64,000 bases of DNA from Candidatus Ideonella esbjergensis (GTDB lineage: Bacteria; Pseudomonadota; Gammaproteobacteria; Burkholderiales; Burkholderiaceae_C). The notes under the pieces were generated by a model, which was given only the letters and a program-made list of their open reading frames with translations, was not told the DNA's origin and did no database searches. The position numbers were made by a program, and so were the translations under genes. This document shows, in pieces, positions 1 to 7,465 of this stretch (within the stretch, counting starts at the first letter, position 1; every line of letters starts with the position of its first letter). The stretch is taken from NCBI GenBank assembly GCA_016710065.1, contig JADJLP010000002.1, forward strand, positions 920,738-984,737. Direction: 5' to 3'.

Positions 1-369
1 CAACCTGGTGGCCAGGATGGTGCCGGTGGAGATGCCGGTGCTGGCCACATAGGCCGTGCCCTGGCACTCCACGAGGGTGTCGGGATCGGTGTTGTCGGTG
101 GTGGCACCCACCTGGCCCAGCACGTACAGATCACCCAGCACGCGAAAGCGACCGCGCAACTGGCCGCTGTGCCACACCACCAGGCGGCCGGCGATCTCGC
201 CGCTGCCGTCCAGCGTGCCTTGCAGCAGCAGGCCGCCCTCAAAGCGGTGCTTGCCGGCCAAGATGGTGCCCTCGGCCACGCGGTTGGTGATGTTCATCTT
301 CACCGGGTCGATCACCAGCGTATCGTGCCCGGTGTCGATGCCAACTTCTGCGGCGGTGGTCATGGCCAT
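1..369 (-). CDS. bactofilin-like polymer-forming protein, C-terminus cut by window edge
   Basis: About 123 codons are visible on the minus strand, starting at ATG 369 (a second in-frame ATG is at 363). From about residue 30 the sequence is a run of short beta-repeat units with regularly spaced glycines and aliphatic residues (EGTILAG, FEGGLLLQGTLDGSG, AGRLVVWHSGQLRG, VLGDLYVLGQVG). This is the pattern of the bactofilin beta-helix (DUF583). Bactofilins self-assemble into cytoskeletal filaments at the inner membrane. One base separates it from the upstream small membrane protein, so the two are probably co-transcribed and may act together. The 3' end lies outside the window, so full length and tail are unknown. 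Confidence 0.65.
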   Translation of the reverse strand, partial: MAMTTAAEVGIDTGHDTLVIDPVKMNITNRVAEGTILAGKHRFEGGLLLQGTLDGSGEIAGRLVVWHSGQLRGRFRVLGDLYVLGQVGATTDNTDPDTLVECQGTAYVASTGISTGTILATRL

Positions 370-370
370 C

Positions 371-697
371 TCAGTTTCGCCACCAGTACACAGCACCGCC
401 CAGCAGCACTGACCAGACCAACAAGGCTGCCAGCAGCACGCGACGTTTCCAGCGCGCCAGCTGAGGCAGGTTCAGCGGCTGGCCCATCACCGCTTCCACC
501 GGGTCGGTGGCCCACATGCTGTGCCAGGCCATGCTGCTCACCTGGGCCTTGCCGGTGACCCAGTTGATCAGCACACCATGGCGGGGCTGGTTGCGGGCGG
601 AGGCAGACAGGCCCATGTCCACCACCAGATGGCGGCCCACCACCTGCTCGGTGAAGTAGCGGTTTGTGGTGTCGGTGGCCTGCATATGGGGCGCCAT
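371..697 (-). CDS. small membrane-anchored protein of unknown function
   Basis: Encodes 108 residues, or 104 if the second ATG (MQATDTT) is used. The N-terminal 80 residues are soluble-looking and not recognised. A single hydrophobic segment (roughly residues 86-105, VLLAALLVWSVLLGGAVYWW) ends the protein with only two polar residues after it, so it looks like a tail-anchored membrane protein. Its stop is one base before the bactofilin-like gene start, suggesting an operon. An anchor or partner for the bactofilin is plausible but is inference from position only. The overlapping longer frame at 360-887 is low-complexity arginine/glycine and is a shadow. Confidence 0.55.
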   Translation of the reverse strand: MAPHMQATDTTNRYFTEQVVGRHLVVDMGLSASARNQPRHGVLINWVTGKAQVSSMAWHSMWATDPVEAVMGQPLNLPQLARWKRRVLLAALLVWSVLLGGAVYWWRN

Positions 698-796
698 TAT
701 GGCGCGCTGCTAGCATCGGCCAACCCGGCGCGGGGCTCCAAAAGAGCCTCGTGCCCACCGCGCCATGTGCGTACTCACCGGCCTGCGAAGAGACCC

Positions 797-2110
797 ATGA
801 GGTCCACGATCCAACACTGGCGCCAGCGTCTGAGCCTGGCCCCCAACGACCTGCTGCGCGACGCCACCTACCGGCGCTTGTGGACATCCATCCTGATCAG
901 CTCGTTCGGCGGCCAGGTGACCATGCTCGCCATCCCGCTCACGGCGGCCGTGCTGCTGCACGCCACGCCCACGCAGATGGGCTGGCTCACGGCGATGGAA
1001 CTGGTGCCCTTCGTGCTGCTCTCGCTGCCGGCCGGGGTGTGGCTGGACCGCGTGCGCAAGCTGCCGGTGTATGTGGCCGGCGAGCTGACCTTGGCGCTGG
1101 CGGTGGCCTCGGTGCCGCTGGTGTGGTGGCTGGGCTGGCTGGGCATGCCCTGGCTGTACCTGGTGAGCTTTGCGGTGGGCGTGGTGTACACCACGGCCGG
1201 ATCGGCCGCGCAGATTGTGCTCACCCAGGTGGTGCCGCGCGAGCGCCTGGTGGAGGCGCATGCCAAGAACGCGCTGGCCAGCTCAGGCGCCGAGGTGGCC
1301 GGGCCAGGTGTGGCGGGGGTGCTGATCCGCCTGCTGGGTGCGCCGGTGGCGCTGCTGGTGGACGCCGTGCTGCTGCTGATATCGGCCGCCATCCTGCGCG
1401 GTGCCAACGTGGTGGAGCAGCGCGAGCCCGCACCTCCCGGCCGCTTCTGGGCAGATCTGCAGGATGGCCTGCGCTTTGTTCGCAGCCAGCCCTTGCTGAT
1501 TACCTTGGCCAGCTGCGTGGGCATCTGGCAGATGTGCCACCAGGCCGCCATCGTGGTGCTGATCCTGTTCGCCACCCGTACCTTGGGCCTGAGCGAGCAT
1601 GCCGTGGGCCTGAGCTATGTGGCGCTGGGCGTGGGCACGGTCACGGCCAGCGTGCTGGGCGACCGCATCAGTCGCCGCATCGGCCCGGGGCCTTGCCTGG
1701 TGCTGGGTTTTGCCAGCACGGCGATGGGCTGGTTGCTGTTGGCTGCGGCGCCTCTGGGCGAGTGGGGCGTGGCGGTGTTTGCGCTGATGCTCAGCCTGTT
1801 CGGCGTGGGCGCGGTGCTCATCTTCATCAACTTCATTTCGCTGCGCCAGGCCGTGACGCCCGAGCCCATGCTGGGCCGCATGACCAGCACCATGCGATGG
1901 CTCATCCTGCTGCCGGCTGGGCCGGGCGCGTTGATCGGCGGCTGGCTGGGAGAGCACGTGGGGCTGCGGGCCTCACTGTGGTTCGCCGGGGTTTGCGGCA
2001 GCTTGCTGGTGGTGGTGGCCTGGCGGCTGCCCATCATCCGCAGCGTGAAGACCCTGCCCAGGGCGGTGAATGTCAGCGGGCTGGCGGTGATGGACGATGC
2101 GACGACTTGA
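797..2110 (+). CDS. MFS transporter, EntS/MFS_3-like
   Basis: Encodes 437 residues starting MRSTIQHWRQRLSL at ATG 797; the open frame runs upstream to 521 but that part reads as arginine/histidine-rich non-coding sequence. About 10-12 hydrophobic helices are visible. The cytoplasmic loop between helices 2 and 3 has the MFS signature (GVWLDRVRKLPVY, around residue 85). Order and spacing (WTSILISSFGGQVTMLAIPLTA near the N-terminus) resemble the enterobactin-exporter-like MFS_3 family, which exports siderophores, drugs or amino-acid derivatives. Substrate cannot be read from sequence. It is divergent from the bactofilin pair and convergent with ugpQ, so it is probably a single-gene unit. Confidence 0.8.
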   Translation: MRSTIQHWRQRLSLAPNDLLRDATYRRLWTSILISSFGGQVTMLAIPLTAAVLLHATPTQMGWLTAMELVPFVLLSLPAGVWLDRVRKLPVYVAGELTLALAVASVPLVWWLGWLGMPWLYLVSFAVGVVYTTAGSAAQIVLTQVVPRERLVEAHAKNALASSGAEVAGPGVAGVLIRLLGAPVALLVDAVLLLISAAILRGANVVEQREPAPPGRFWADLQDGLRFVRSQPLLITLASCVGIWQMCHQAAIVVLILFATRTLGLSEHAVGLSYVALGVGTVTASVLGDRISRRIGPGPCLVLGFASTAMGWLLLAAAPLGEWGVAVFALMLSLFGVGAVLIFINFISLRQAVTPEPMLGRMTSTMRWLILLPAGPGALIGGWLGEHVGLRASLWFAGVCGSLLVVVAWRLPIIRSVKTLPRAVNVSGLAVMDDATT

Positions 2111-2134
2111 ACCGGTAGCGCCGCCGGAGGCTGC

Positions 2135-2890
2135 TCAGCAGGGAGAAAACCGGTCCACTGCGTCCGTGATGATGCCGTTGATGCCCAGCGCGATCAGCCG
2201 TTGCGCCTCATTGGTGTCGTTCACCGTGTAGACCAGCGCACGCATGCCGGCGTCGTGCAGTTGCGCGATCAAGGTCGCGTCCATCAGCTGGCGGTTTGTG
2301 ATCACGGCCACGCAAACCAAGCGCTGCGCGACCTCGAACCAGCCCGGCCAGTTCGTGTCCACCAGCAGGGCACGTGGCAATTGCGGTGCGGCTTGCATGG
2401 CGCCTTGCAGTGCCTCGGGCTGGAAGGAGCTGAGGACGGGCACTTGCGCCTGGCCGGCCCACAGGCGTGCCACCTCGGCCGCCACCAGACGCCCGGTGCG
2501 TTCCTCGTCGCCTGGCGTGGGCTTGATTTCCAGATCCAGTGCAAAGCCGTTCGCCTGCAGAAAGGCCGCGATGGCGCGCAAGCTGGGCAGTGGCTCACCC
2601 GCATAGGCGCGGCTGTGCCAGATGCCTGCGTCGGTGCGCGAGAGCTCGCTCCAGGGCCGCAGCGAGGCCACGCCACATTCGGGCGTGGTGCGGTCGAGCT
2701 CGGTGTCGTGCAGTAGAAACGGCACATCGTCGGCCGAGAGCTTCACGTCGCACTCGAAGGCGCGGTAGCCGTGGCGCGCGCCTTCGCGAAAGGCGGCCAG
2801 CGTGTTCTCGGGTGCCAGCTTGCCGGCGCCGCGGTGGGCGATCCACAGGGGCAGGGGCCAGTCTGCAGCGCCGAGCTTGAAGTTGGGCAT
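2135..2890 (-). CDS. ugpQ: glycerophosphodiester phosphodiesterase UgpQ
   Basis: Encodes 251 residues and hydrolyses glycerophosphodiesters to glycerol-3-phosphate plus an alcohol in the cytoplasm. The GDPD signature is clear: IAHRGAGKLAPENTLAAF at residues 18-35 (HRG and PENT), FECDVKLSADDVPFLLHD around 49-66 (the E-x-D metal ligands and the HD pair), then a TIM-barrel-like body ending at GINGIITDAVD. Length matches cytoplasmic UgpQ (about 250 residues) and there is no signal peptide. It is the last gene of the minus-strand ugp operon, five bases after ugpC, which fits import of glycerophosphodiesters by UgpABCE followed by hydrolysis. Confidence 0.93.
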   Translation of the reverse strand: MPNFKLGAADWPLPLWIAHRGAGKLAPENTLAAFREGARHGYRAFECDVKLSADDVPFLLHDTELDRTTPECGVASLRPWSELSRTDAGIWHSRAYAGEPLPSLRAIAAFLQANGFALDLEIKPTPGDEERTGRLVAAEVARLWAGQAQVPVLSSFQPEALQGAMQAAPQLPRALLVDTNWPGWFEVAQRLVCVAVITNRQLMDATLIAQLHDAGMRALVYTVNDTNEAQRLIALGINGIITDAVDRFSPC

Positions 2891-2895
2891 GGTGT

Positions 2896-3960
2896 TCAGG
2901 CGCTGACGCGTTGCTGGGTGGTGGGGTCGAACCAGTGCACATGCTCAGGCGCCACGGCCAGGCCCACGGTCTCGCCCACCTTGGGGGCGGCGTCGGTGCT
3001 GTCTATACGCAGCGTGAAGCCGGCGCCGCCCAGCTTGCCGTGCACCAGGCGCTCGGCGCCCAGCATCTCCACCAGTTCCACCTGCAGCGGCCAGCCGCCG
3101 GCCTGCACAAAAGCGTGCTCGGGCCGCACACCCAGGATCAATGCGCCCGTGCACGGCACGGCGGTGGGTAGCGGCAGCAGCGCGTCGCCCACCTTGAAGC
3201 CACCTGCTTCCCCCTCGCCCTTCAGCAGATTCATCGGGGGCGAGCCGATGAAGCTGGCCACGAAGGTGGTGGCCGGCCGGGCATAGACCTCCTCGGGCGT
3301 GCCAATCTGCTCCATGCGGCCGGCGTTCATCACGATCATGCGCTGGGCCAGCGTCATGGCCTCCACCTGGTCGTGGGTGACGAACAGCGAGGTCACACCC
3401 AGCTCGGCATGCAGCTTCTGGATCTCCAGCCGCGTCTGCGCACGCAGCTTGGCGTCGAGGTTGGAGAGCGGCTCGTCGAACAAAAACACCTGCGGCTCGC
3501 GCACGATGGCGCGGCCCATGGCCACGCGCTGGCGTTGCCCTCCCGAGAGCTCGCGCGGCTTGCGTTGCAGCAGCGCGCCCAGTTCCAGAATCTTGGCGGC
3601 CTTTTGCACCCGGGTTTCGATTTCGGCCTTGGGCTGGCCGGCGATCTTCAGGCCGTAGGCCATGTTGTCGTACACGCTCATGTGCGGGTAGAGCGCGTAG
3701 TTCTGGAACACCATGGCGATGTCGCGCTCGCTGGGCTCGGTGTGGTTCACCACCTTGCCGCTGATGGCGATGTCGCCGCTGGTGATTTCTTCCAGCCCAG
3801 CCACCATGCGAAGCAGCGTGCTCTTGCCGCAGCCCGAGGGGCCAACGATGACGATGAATTCGCCGTCGGCAATCTCGGCGCTCACGCCGTGGATGACCGG
3901 GTTGGCCTTGGCTCCGGTGCCATAGTGCTTGACGACGTTACGCAATGAGATCGCGCCCAT
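2896..3960 (-). CDS. ugpC: sn-glycerol-3-phosphate ABC transporter ATP-binding protein UgpC
   Basis: Encodes 354 residues, the ATPase of the glycerol-3-phosphate importer. Walker A GPSGCGKSTLLRM lies around residues 40-52, the signature LSGGQRQRVAMGRA around 138-151, and Walker B VFLFDEPLSNLD near 160, followed by the switch histidine in VTHDQVEAMTL. The C-terminal 120 residues form the TOBE/OB regulatory domain typical of the MalK/UgpC class (VGDALLPLPTAV, VRPEHAFV). Start MGAISLRNVVKHYG is standard. It lies 19 bases after ugpE and 5 bases before ugpQ. Confidence 0.95.
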   Translation of the reverse strand: MGAISLRNVVKHYGTGAKANPVIHGVSAEIADGEFIVIVGPSGCGKSTLLRMVAGLEEITSGDIAISGKVVNHTEPSERDIAMVFQNYALYPHMSVYDNMAYGLKIAGQPKAEIETRVQKAAKILELGALLQRKPRELSGGQRQRVAMGRAIVREPQVFLFDEPLSNLDAKLRAQTRLEIQKLHAELGVTSLFVTHDQVEAMTLAQRMIVMNAGRMEQIGTPEEVYARPATTFVASFIGSPPMNLLKGEGEAGGFKVGDALLPLPTAVPCTGALILGVRPEHAFVQAGGWPLQVELVEMLGAERLVHGKLGGAGFTLRIDSTDAAPKVGETVGLAVAPEHVHWFDPTTQQRVSA

Positions 3961-3979
3961 GTGTGGTTCTCTTCCCTCG

Positions 3980-4843
3980 CTATTTCTCGGTATCGACCAG
4001 GCCCTTGACGAACCACTTCTGCATCAGCATCACCACCAGCGCGGGCGGGATCATGGCCAGCATGGCGGTGGCCATCACCAAATTCCATTCGTTCTGCGAG
4101 TCGCCGCCGGCGATCATGCGTTTGATACCGTAGACCACCGGGTACATGTCTTCCTGCGTGGTCACCAGCAGCGGCCAAAGGTACTGGTTCCAGCCGTAGA
4201 TGAACTGGATGACGAAGAGCGCAGCGATGCTGGTGGCCGAGAGCGGCACCAGGATGTCCTTGAAGAAGCGCATGGGCCCGGCGCCGTCGATGCGCGCGGC
4301 CTCCACCAGCTCTTCGGGCACGGTCAAGAAGAACTGCCGGAACAAGAAGGTGGCGGTGGCCGAGGCGATGAGGGGCACGGTCAGGCCGGCAAAGCTGTTG
4401 AGCATGCCCAGGTCCGACACCACCTTGTAGGTCGGGCCTATGCGCACCTCCACCGGCAGCATCAGCGTGACGAAGATGGCCCAGAAGAACACCATGCGAA
4501 AGCGGAAACGGAAGTAGACGATGGCAAAGGCCGAGAGCAGCGAGATGGCGATCTTGCCGAAGGTGATGATCAGCGCCGACACCAGGCTCACGAACATCAT
4601 GCGGCCCACGGCGGCCGTGCTGCCGGCGCCATGGCTGCCGCCCTCGAGCGCGCGGGTGTAGTTGTCTATCAGGTGCGGGCCGGGCAGCACGGGCATGGGG
4701 CGCTGCACCACGTCCTGCGCGGTGTGGGTGCTGGCCACGAAGGTGATGTAGACCGGCAGCGCGACGACGAGCACGCCCACGATCAGCACCAGATGAGCAA
4801 GCAGGTCGAGCCAGGGGCGGCGTTCAACCACAAGCCGCCCCAT
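3980..4843 (-). CDS. ugpE: sn-glycerol-3-phosphate ABC transporter permease UgpE
   Basis: Encodes 287 residues with six predicted membrane segments; the first is LLAHLVLIVGVLVVALPVYI near the N-terminus. The EAA loop that contacts the ATPase is visible as EAARIDGAGPMRFFKDILVP around residues 190-209. It is an inner-membrane subunit that partners with UgpA. It is separated from ugpA by 147 bases holding a paired palindromic repeat, an unusual gap in an otherwise tightly packed operon. Confidence 0.93.
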   Translation of the reverse strand: MGRLVVERRPWLDLLAHLVLIVGVLVVALPVYITFVASTHTAQDVVQRPMPVLPGPHLIDNYTRALEGGSHGAGSTAAVGRMMFVSLVSALIITFGKIAISLLSAFAIVYFRFRFRMVFFWAIFVTLMLPVEVRIGPTYKVVSDLGMLNSFAGLTVPLIASATATFLFRQFFLTVPEELVEAARIDGAGPMRFFKDILVPLSATSIAALFVIQFIYGWNQYLWPLLVTTQEDMYPVVYGIKRMIAGGDSQNEWNLVMATAMLAMIPPALVVMLMQKWFVKGLVDTEK

Positions 4844-4875
4844 CGGCCATGGCCGTCCAGGCTGCCAACAGTCCC

Positions 4876-4942
4876 GTCATTCCCGCGCAGGCGGGAATCC
4901 AGGCCGTTGCGGGTTGTGGATTCCCGCCTTCGCGGGAATGAC
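4876..4942. repeat. paired dRS3-like palindromes between ugpA and ugpE
   Basis: Two 20-base palindromes face each other: ATTCCCGC-GCAG-GCGGGAAT at 4879-4898 and ATTCCCGC-CTTC-GCGGGAAT at 4920-4939, about 21 bases apart. Outer edges read GTCATTCCCGC and GCGGGAATGAC, so the whole unit is itself an inverted repeat. The arms match the neisserial dRS3 consensus ATTCCC-N8-GGGAAT. The unit lies inside the ugp operon and could form stable RNA hairpins between ugpA and ugpE. Confidence 0.85.
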
Positions 4943-4990
4943 GAGGACAGCGGGAATGACGGGAAGGGCAGGAAAGACAAACGCGGCCCA

Positions 4991-5878
4991 TCAGTAGTTC
5001 ACCTTCTTCTCCACGAACTTGAACTGCAGCACCGTGAGAGCGATGACGATCACCATCAGCACCACCGATTGCGCTGCCGAGCCGCCCAGGTCCATGGCCT
5101 TGAAGCCGTCGTAGTAGACGCGGTAGACGAGGATGGAGGTGTCCTTGCCCGGGCCGCCCTGGGTGGCGGCGTCGATGATGGCGAAGGTCTCGAAGAAGGC
5201 GTAGACCATGTTGATCACCAGCAGGAAGAAGGTGGTGGGTGTGAGCAGCGGAAACTGGATGGTCCAGAAGCGCCGCCACGGCCGGGCGCCGTCAATGGCC
5301 GCGGCTTCAATCAACGATTTGGGGATGCTGGCCAGCCCGGCCAGGAAGAACAGGAAGTTGTAGGAGATCTGCTTCCACACCGCCGCCATCACCACCAGGG
5401 CCATGGCCTGGCCGCCGTTGAGCAAATGGTTCCACTCCAGCCCCAAGCTCTCCAGCGCATAGGCCACCACGCCGATGCTGGGCGAGAACATGAACATCCA
5501 CAGCACACCGGCCACTGCCGGTGCCACGGCATAGGGCCAGATCAACAGCGTCTTGTAGAAGGTGGCGCCGCGAACGATGCGGTCGGCAAACACCGCCAGC
5601 AGCAGCGAGATGCTGATGCCGCACACCGCCACGAGGGTGGAGAACACGGCCGTGGTCTTGAACGATTCCAGGTAGGTTTCGTCCGCCCACAGGTTGCGGA
5701 AGTTCTCCAGCCCCACCCATTCCACCGAGGTGCCAAAGGCGTCCGACTGTTGCAGCGATTGCAGCAGCGCCTGGCCAGCCGGCCAGAAGAAGAACACGCC
5801 AATGATGATGGCCTGGGGTGCCAGCAGCACCCAGGGCAACCACGACGAGCGGAAGACGACGCGCTTTTCGGCAGCCAA
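4991..5878 (-). CDS. ugpA: sn-glycerol-3-phosphate ABC transporter permease UgpA
   Basis: Encodes 295 residues with six predicted membrane helices (first: WVLLAPQAIIIGVFFFWPAG, residues 15-34). The EAA motif EAAAIDGARPWRRFWTIQFP is around residue 200. Starts MAAEKRVVFRSSWLPW, six bases after ugpB stops. It is the inner-membrane partner of UgpE in the UgpABCE importer. Confidence 0.93.
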   Translation of the reverse strand: MAAEKRVVFRSSWLPWVLLAPQAIIIGVFFFWPAGQALLQSLQQSDAFGTSVEWVGLENFRNLWADETYLESFKTTAVFSTLVAVCGISISLLLAVFADRIVRGATFYKTLLIWPYAVAPAVAGVLWMFMFSPSIGVVAYALESLGLEWNHLLNGGQAMALVVMAAVWKQISYNFLFFLAGLASIPKSLIEAAAIDGARPWRRFWTIQFPLLTPTTFFLLVINMVYAFFETFAIIDAATQGGPGKDTSILVYRVYYDGFKAMDLGGSAAQSVVLMVIVIALTVLQFKFVEKKVNY

Positions 5879-5884
5879 GCGAAA

Positions 5885-7198
5885 TTAGCCTTTGTTGGCT
5901 TTCTGGAAACGCTCCAAGAGCTCGTTGCCACGCTTGACGATGGCATCCAGCGCTTCCTTCGGCGTCTTCTTGCCGGCCCACACGCCTTCGAGTTCTTCGT
6001 CCTCGATGCCACGGATCTGCACATAGTTACCCAGGCGGATGCCGCGCGACTTGTCGGTGGTTTTTCGCACCATTTGCGTCACCGCCACGTCGGTGCCGGG
6101 CTTGTCCTTGTAGAAGCCCGACTTCTCGGTGAGCTGGTAGGCGGCCATGGTGATGGGCAAGTAGCCAGTGCGCTTGTGGCTGGCCGACTGCACCTCGGGG
6201 TTGGACAGGAACTTGAAGAAGGCCGCCACACCCTTGTACTCGGCCGGCTTTTTGCCTGAGAGCACCCACAGGCTGGCGCCGCCGATGACGGTGTTCTGCG
6301 GGGCGCCGGCCACGTCCGGGTAGTAGGGCAGCGGGGCCAGGCCGTAGGCGAACTTGGCGTTCTTCGAGACGTTGCCGTAGAAGCCCGAGGAGGTGGTGAT
6401 CATCGCGCACTCACCCGAGACGAAGCTGGCCTCGGGCACGTTGCCCCGGCCCTTGTAGATGAACAGGCCCTGCTGCGCCATGTTGGCCAGGTTGCCGATG
6501 TGGCGCTGGTGCAGCGGTGAATTCACGACCATGCGGGCATCCATGCCAGCCAGGCCGTTGCGCTTGGTGGCGAACTCCACGTTGTGCCAGGCCGAGAAGC
6601 TTTCCAGTTGGGTCCAGCCCTGCCAGGCGGTGGTGAAGGGGCACTTGTGGCCGCTGGCCTTGAGCTTGGCGGCGGCCAGGGCCACCTCGGGCCAGGTGGC
6701 CGGCGGCTTGGCGGTGTCGATGCCGGCGGCCTTGAAGGCGTCCTTGTTGAAATAGAACACCGTGGTGGAGCTGTTGAACGGGAAGCTCAGCATCTGGCCG
6801 TTGGGCGCCGTGTAGTAGCCGGCCACGGCGGGCACATAGGCCGTGGGGTCGAACTTCACCCCCGCGTCCTTCATCACCTGGCCCACCGGCACGATGGCGC
6901 CCTTGCTGGCCATCATGGTGGCCGTGCCCACTTCGAACACCTGCAGGATGTGCGGCGCGTTGCCGGCGCGGAAGGCGGCGATGGCGCCGGTCATCGATTC
7001 GTCGTAGCTGCCCTTGTAGGTGGGCACCACCTTGTAGTCCTTCTGGCTGGCGTTGAACTCCTTGGCCAGGTCGTTGACCCACTCGCCGTTCACGGCGGTC
7101 ATCGAGTGCCACCACTGGATTTCGGTCTGGGCCTGGGCCGAGGCGGCCAGGCTGGCCAGCAGGGCGGCCGTGGTGAGCGTGAGGGTTTTTCTGGACAT
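5885..7198 (-). CDS. ugpB: sn-glycerol-3-phosphate-binding periplasmic protein UgpB
   Basis: Encodes 437 residues starting MSRKTLTLTTAALLASLAAS at ATG 7198. The start is fixed by a Sec signal peptide (cleavage after AQA, mature TEIQWWHSMTAVNGEWV) and by a GGAG ribosome-binding site about eight bases upstream. The mature part has the family-1 extracellular solute-binding fold with the UgpB hallmark IQWWHSM at its N-terminus and SGFYGNV near residue 260. It delivers glycerol-3-phosphate and glycerophosphodiesters to UgpAE. It is the first gene of ugpBAECQ. The frame continues open far upstream across the antisense strand of the next gene, but that extension is not protein-like. Confidence 0.94.
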   Translation of the reverse strand: MSRKTLTLTTAALLASLAASAQAQTEIQWWHSMTAVNGEWVNDLAKEFNASQKDYKVVPTYKGSYDESMTGAIAAFRAGNAPHILQVFEVGTATMMASKGAIVPVGQVMKDAGVKFDPTAYVPAVAGYYTAPNGQMLSFPFNSSTTVFYFNKDAFKAAGIDTAKPPATWPEVALAAAKLKASGHKCPFTTAWQGWTQLESFSAWHNVEFATKRNGLAGMDARMVVNSPLHQRHIGNLANMAQQGLFIYKGRGNVPEASFVSGECAMITTSSGFYGNVSKNAKFAYGLAPLPYYPDVAGAPQNTVIGGASLWVLSGKKPAEYKGVAAFFKFLSNPEVQSASHKRTGYLPITMAAYQLTEKSGFYKDKPGTDVAVTQMVRKTTDKSRGIRLGNYVQIRGIEDEELEGVWAGKKTPKEALDAIVKRGNELLERFQKANKG

Positions 7199-7465
7199 GG
7201 GGTCTCCGTGAGAGCGGTTGAATCTTGCAAACAGCCGGGCAGTCTGCCGAGCTTTTGTGACAGTCGCGTTTTGTGGCATGCCACTGTAGGCGGGGCAAGC
7301 GGGGATTACCCGTCCGGCGGTCTGACCAAGCGCAAGCCACTGCCGGATGGGCGCCGGGGAGGCCCTGGCCACCTGGGGGAATGCTGCGCTGCGGTACGAT
7401 TCGGCCTCACGTGCCCCTGACAGGTGCCGCAGGCCCCCCGGGCCAGCCCGGTTTGCCTGCCCGCC

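Noticed and set aside
4876..4942. Short repeated palindromes considered as CRISPR-like.
   Set aside because: Units occur in ones or twos, with palindromic core and no regular spacer series or cas genes.
3929..6259. A 776-residue plus-strand open frame opposite the ugp genes.
   Set aside because: His/Gln/Asp/Glu-rich composition with no domain is the usual antisense shadow in high-GC DNA; the minus strand encodes well-conserved Ugp proteins.
7253..7263. CTGTCACAAAA on the minus strand upstream of ugpB, considered as a Pho box.
   Set aside because: Only one seven-base half-site matches; the repeat expected 11 bases on reads GCTCGGC. Phosphate control is plausible for ugp genes but not shown by this sequence.
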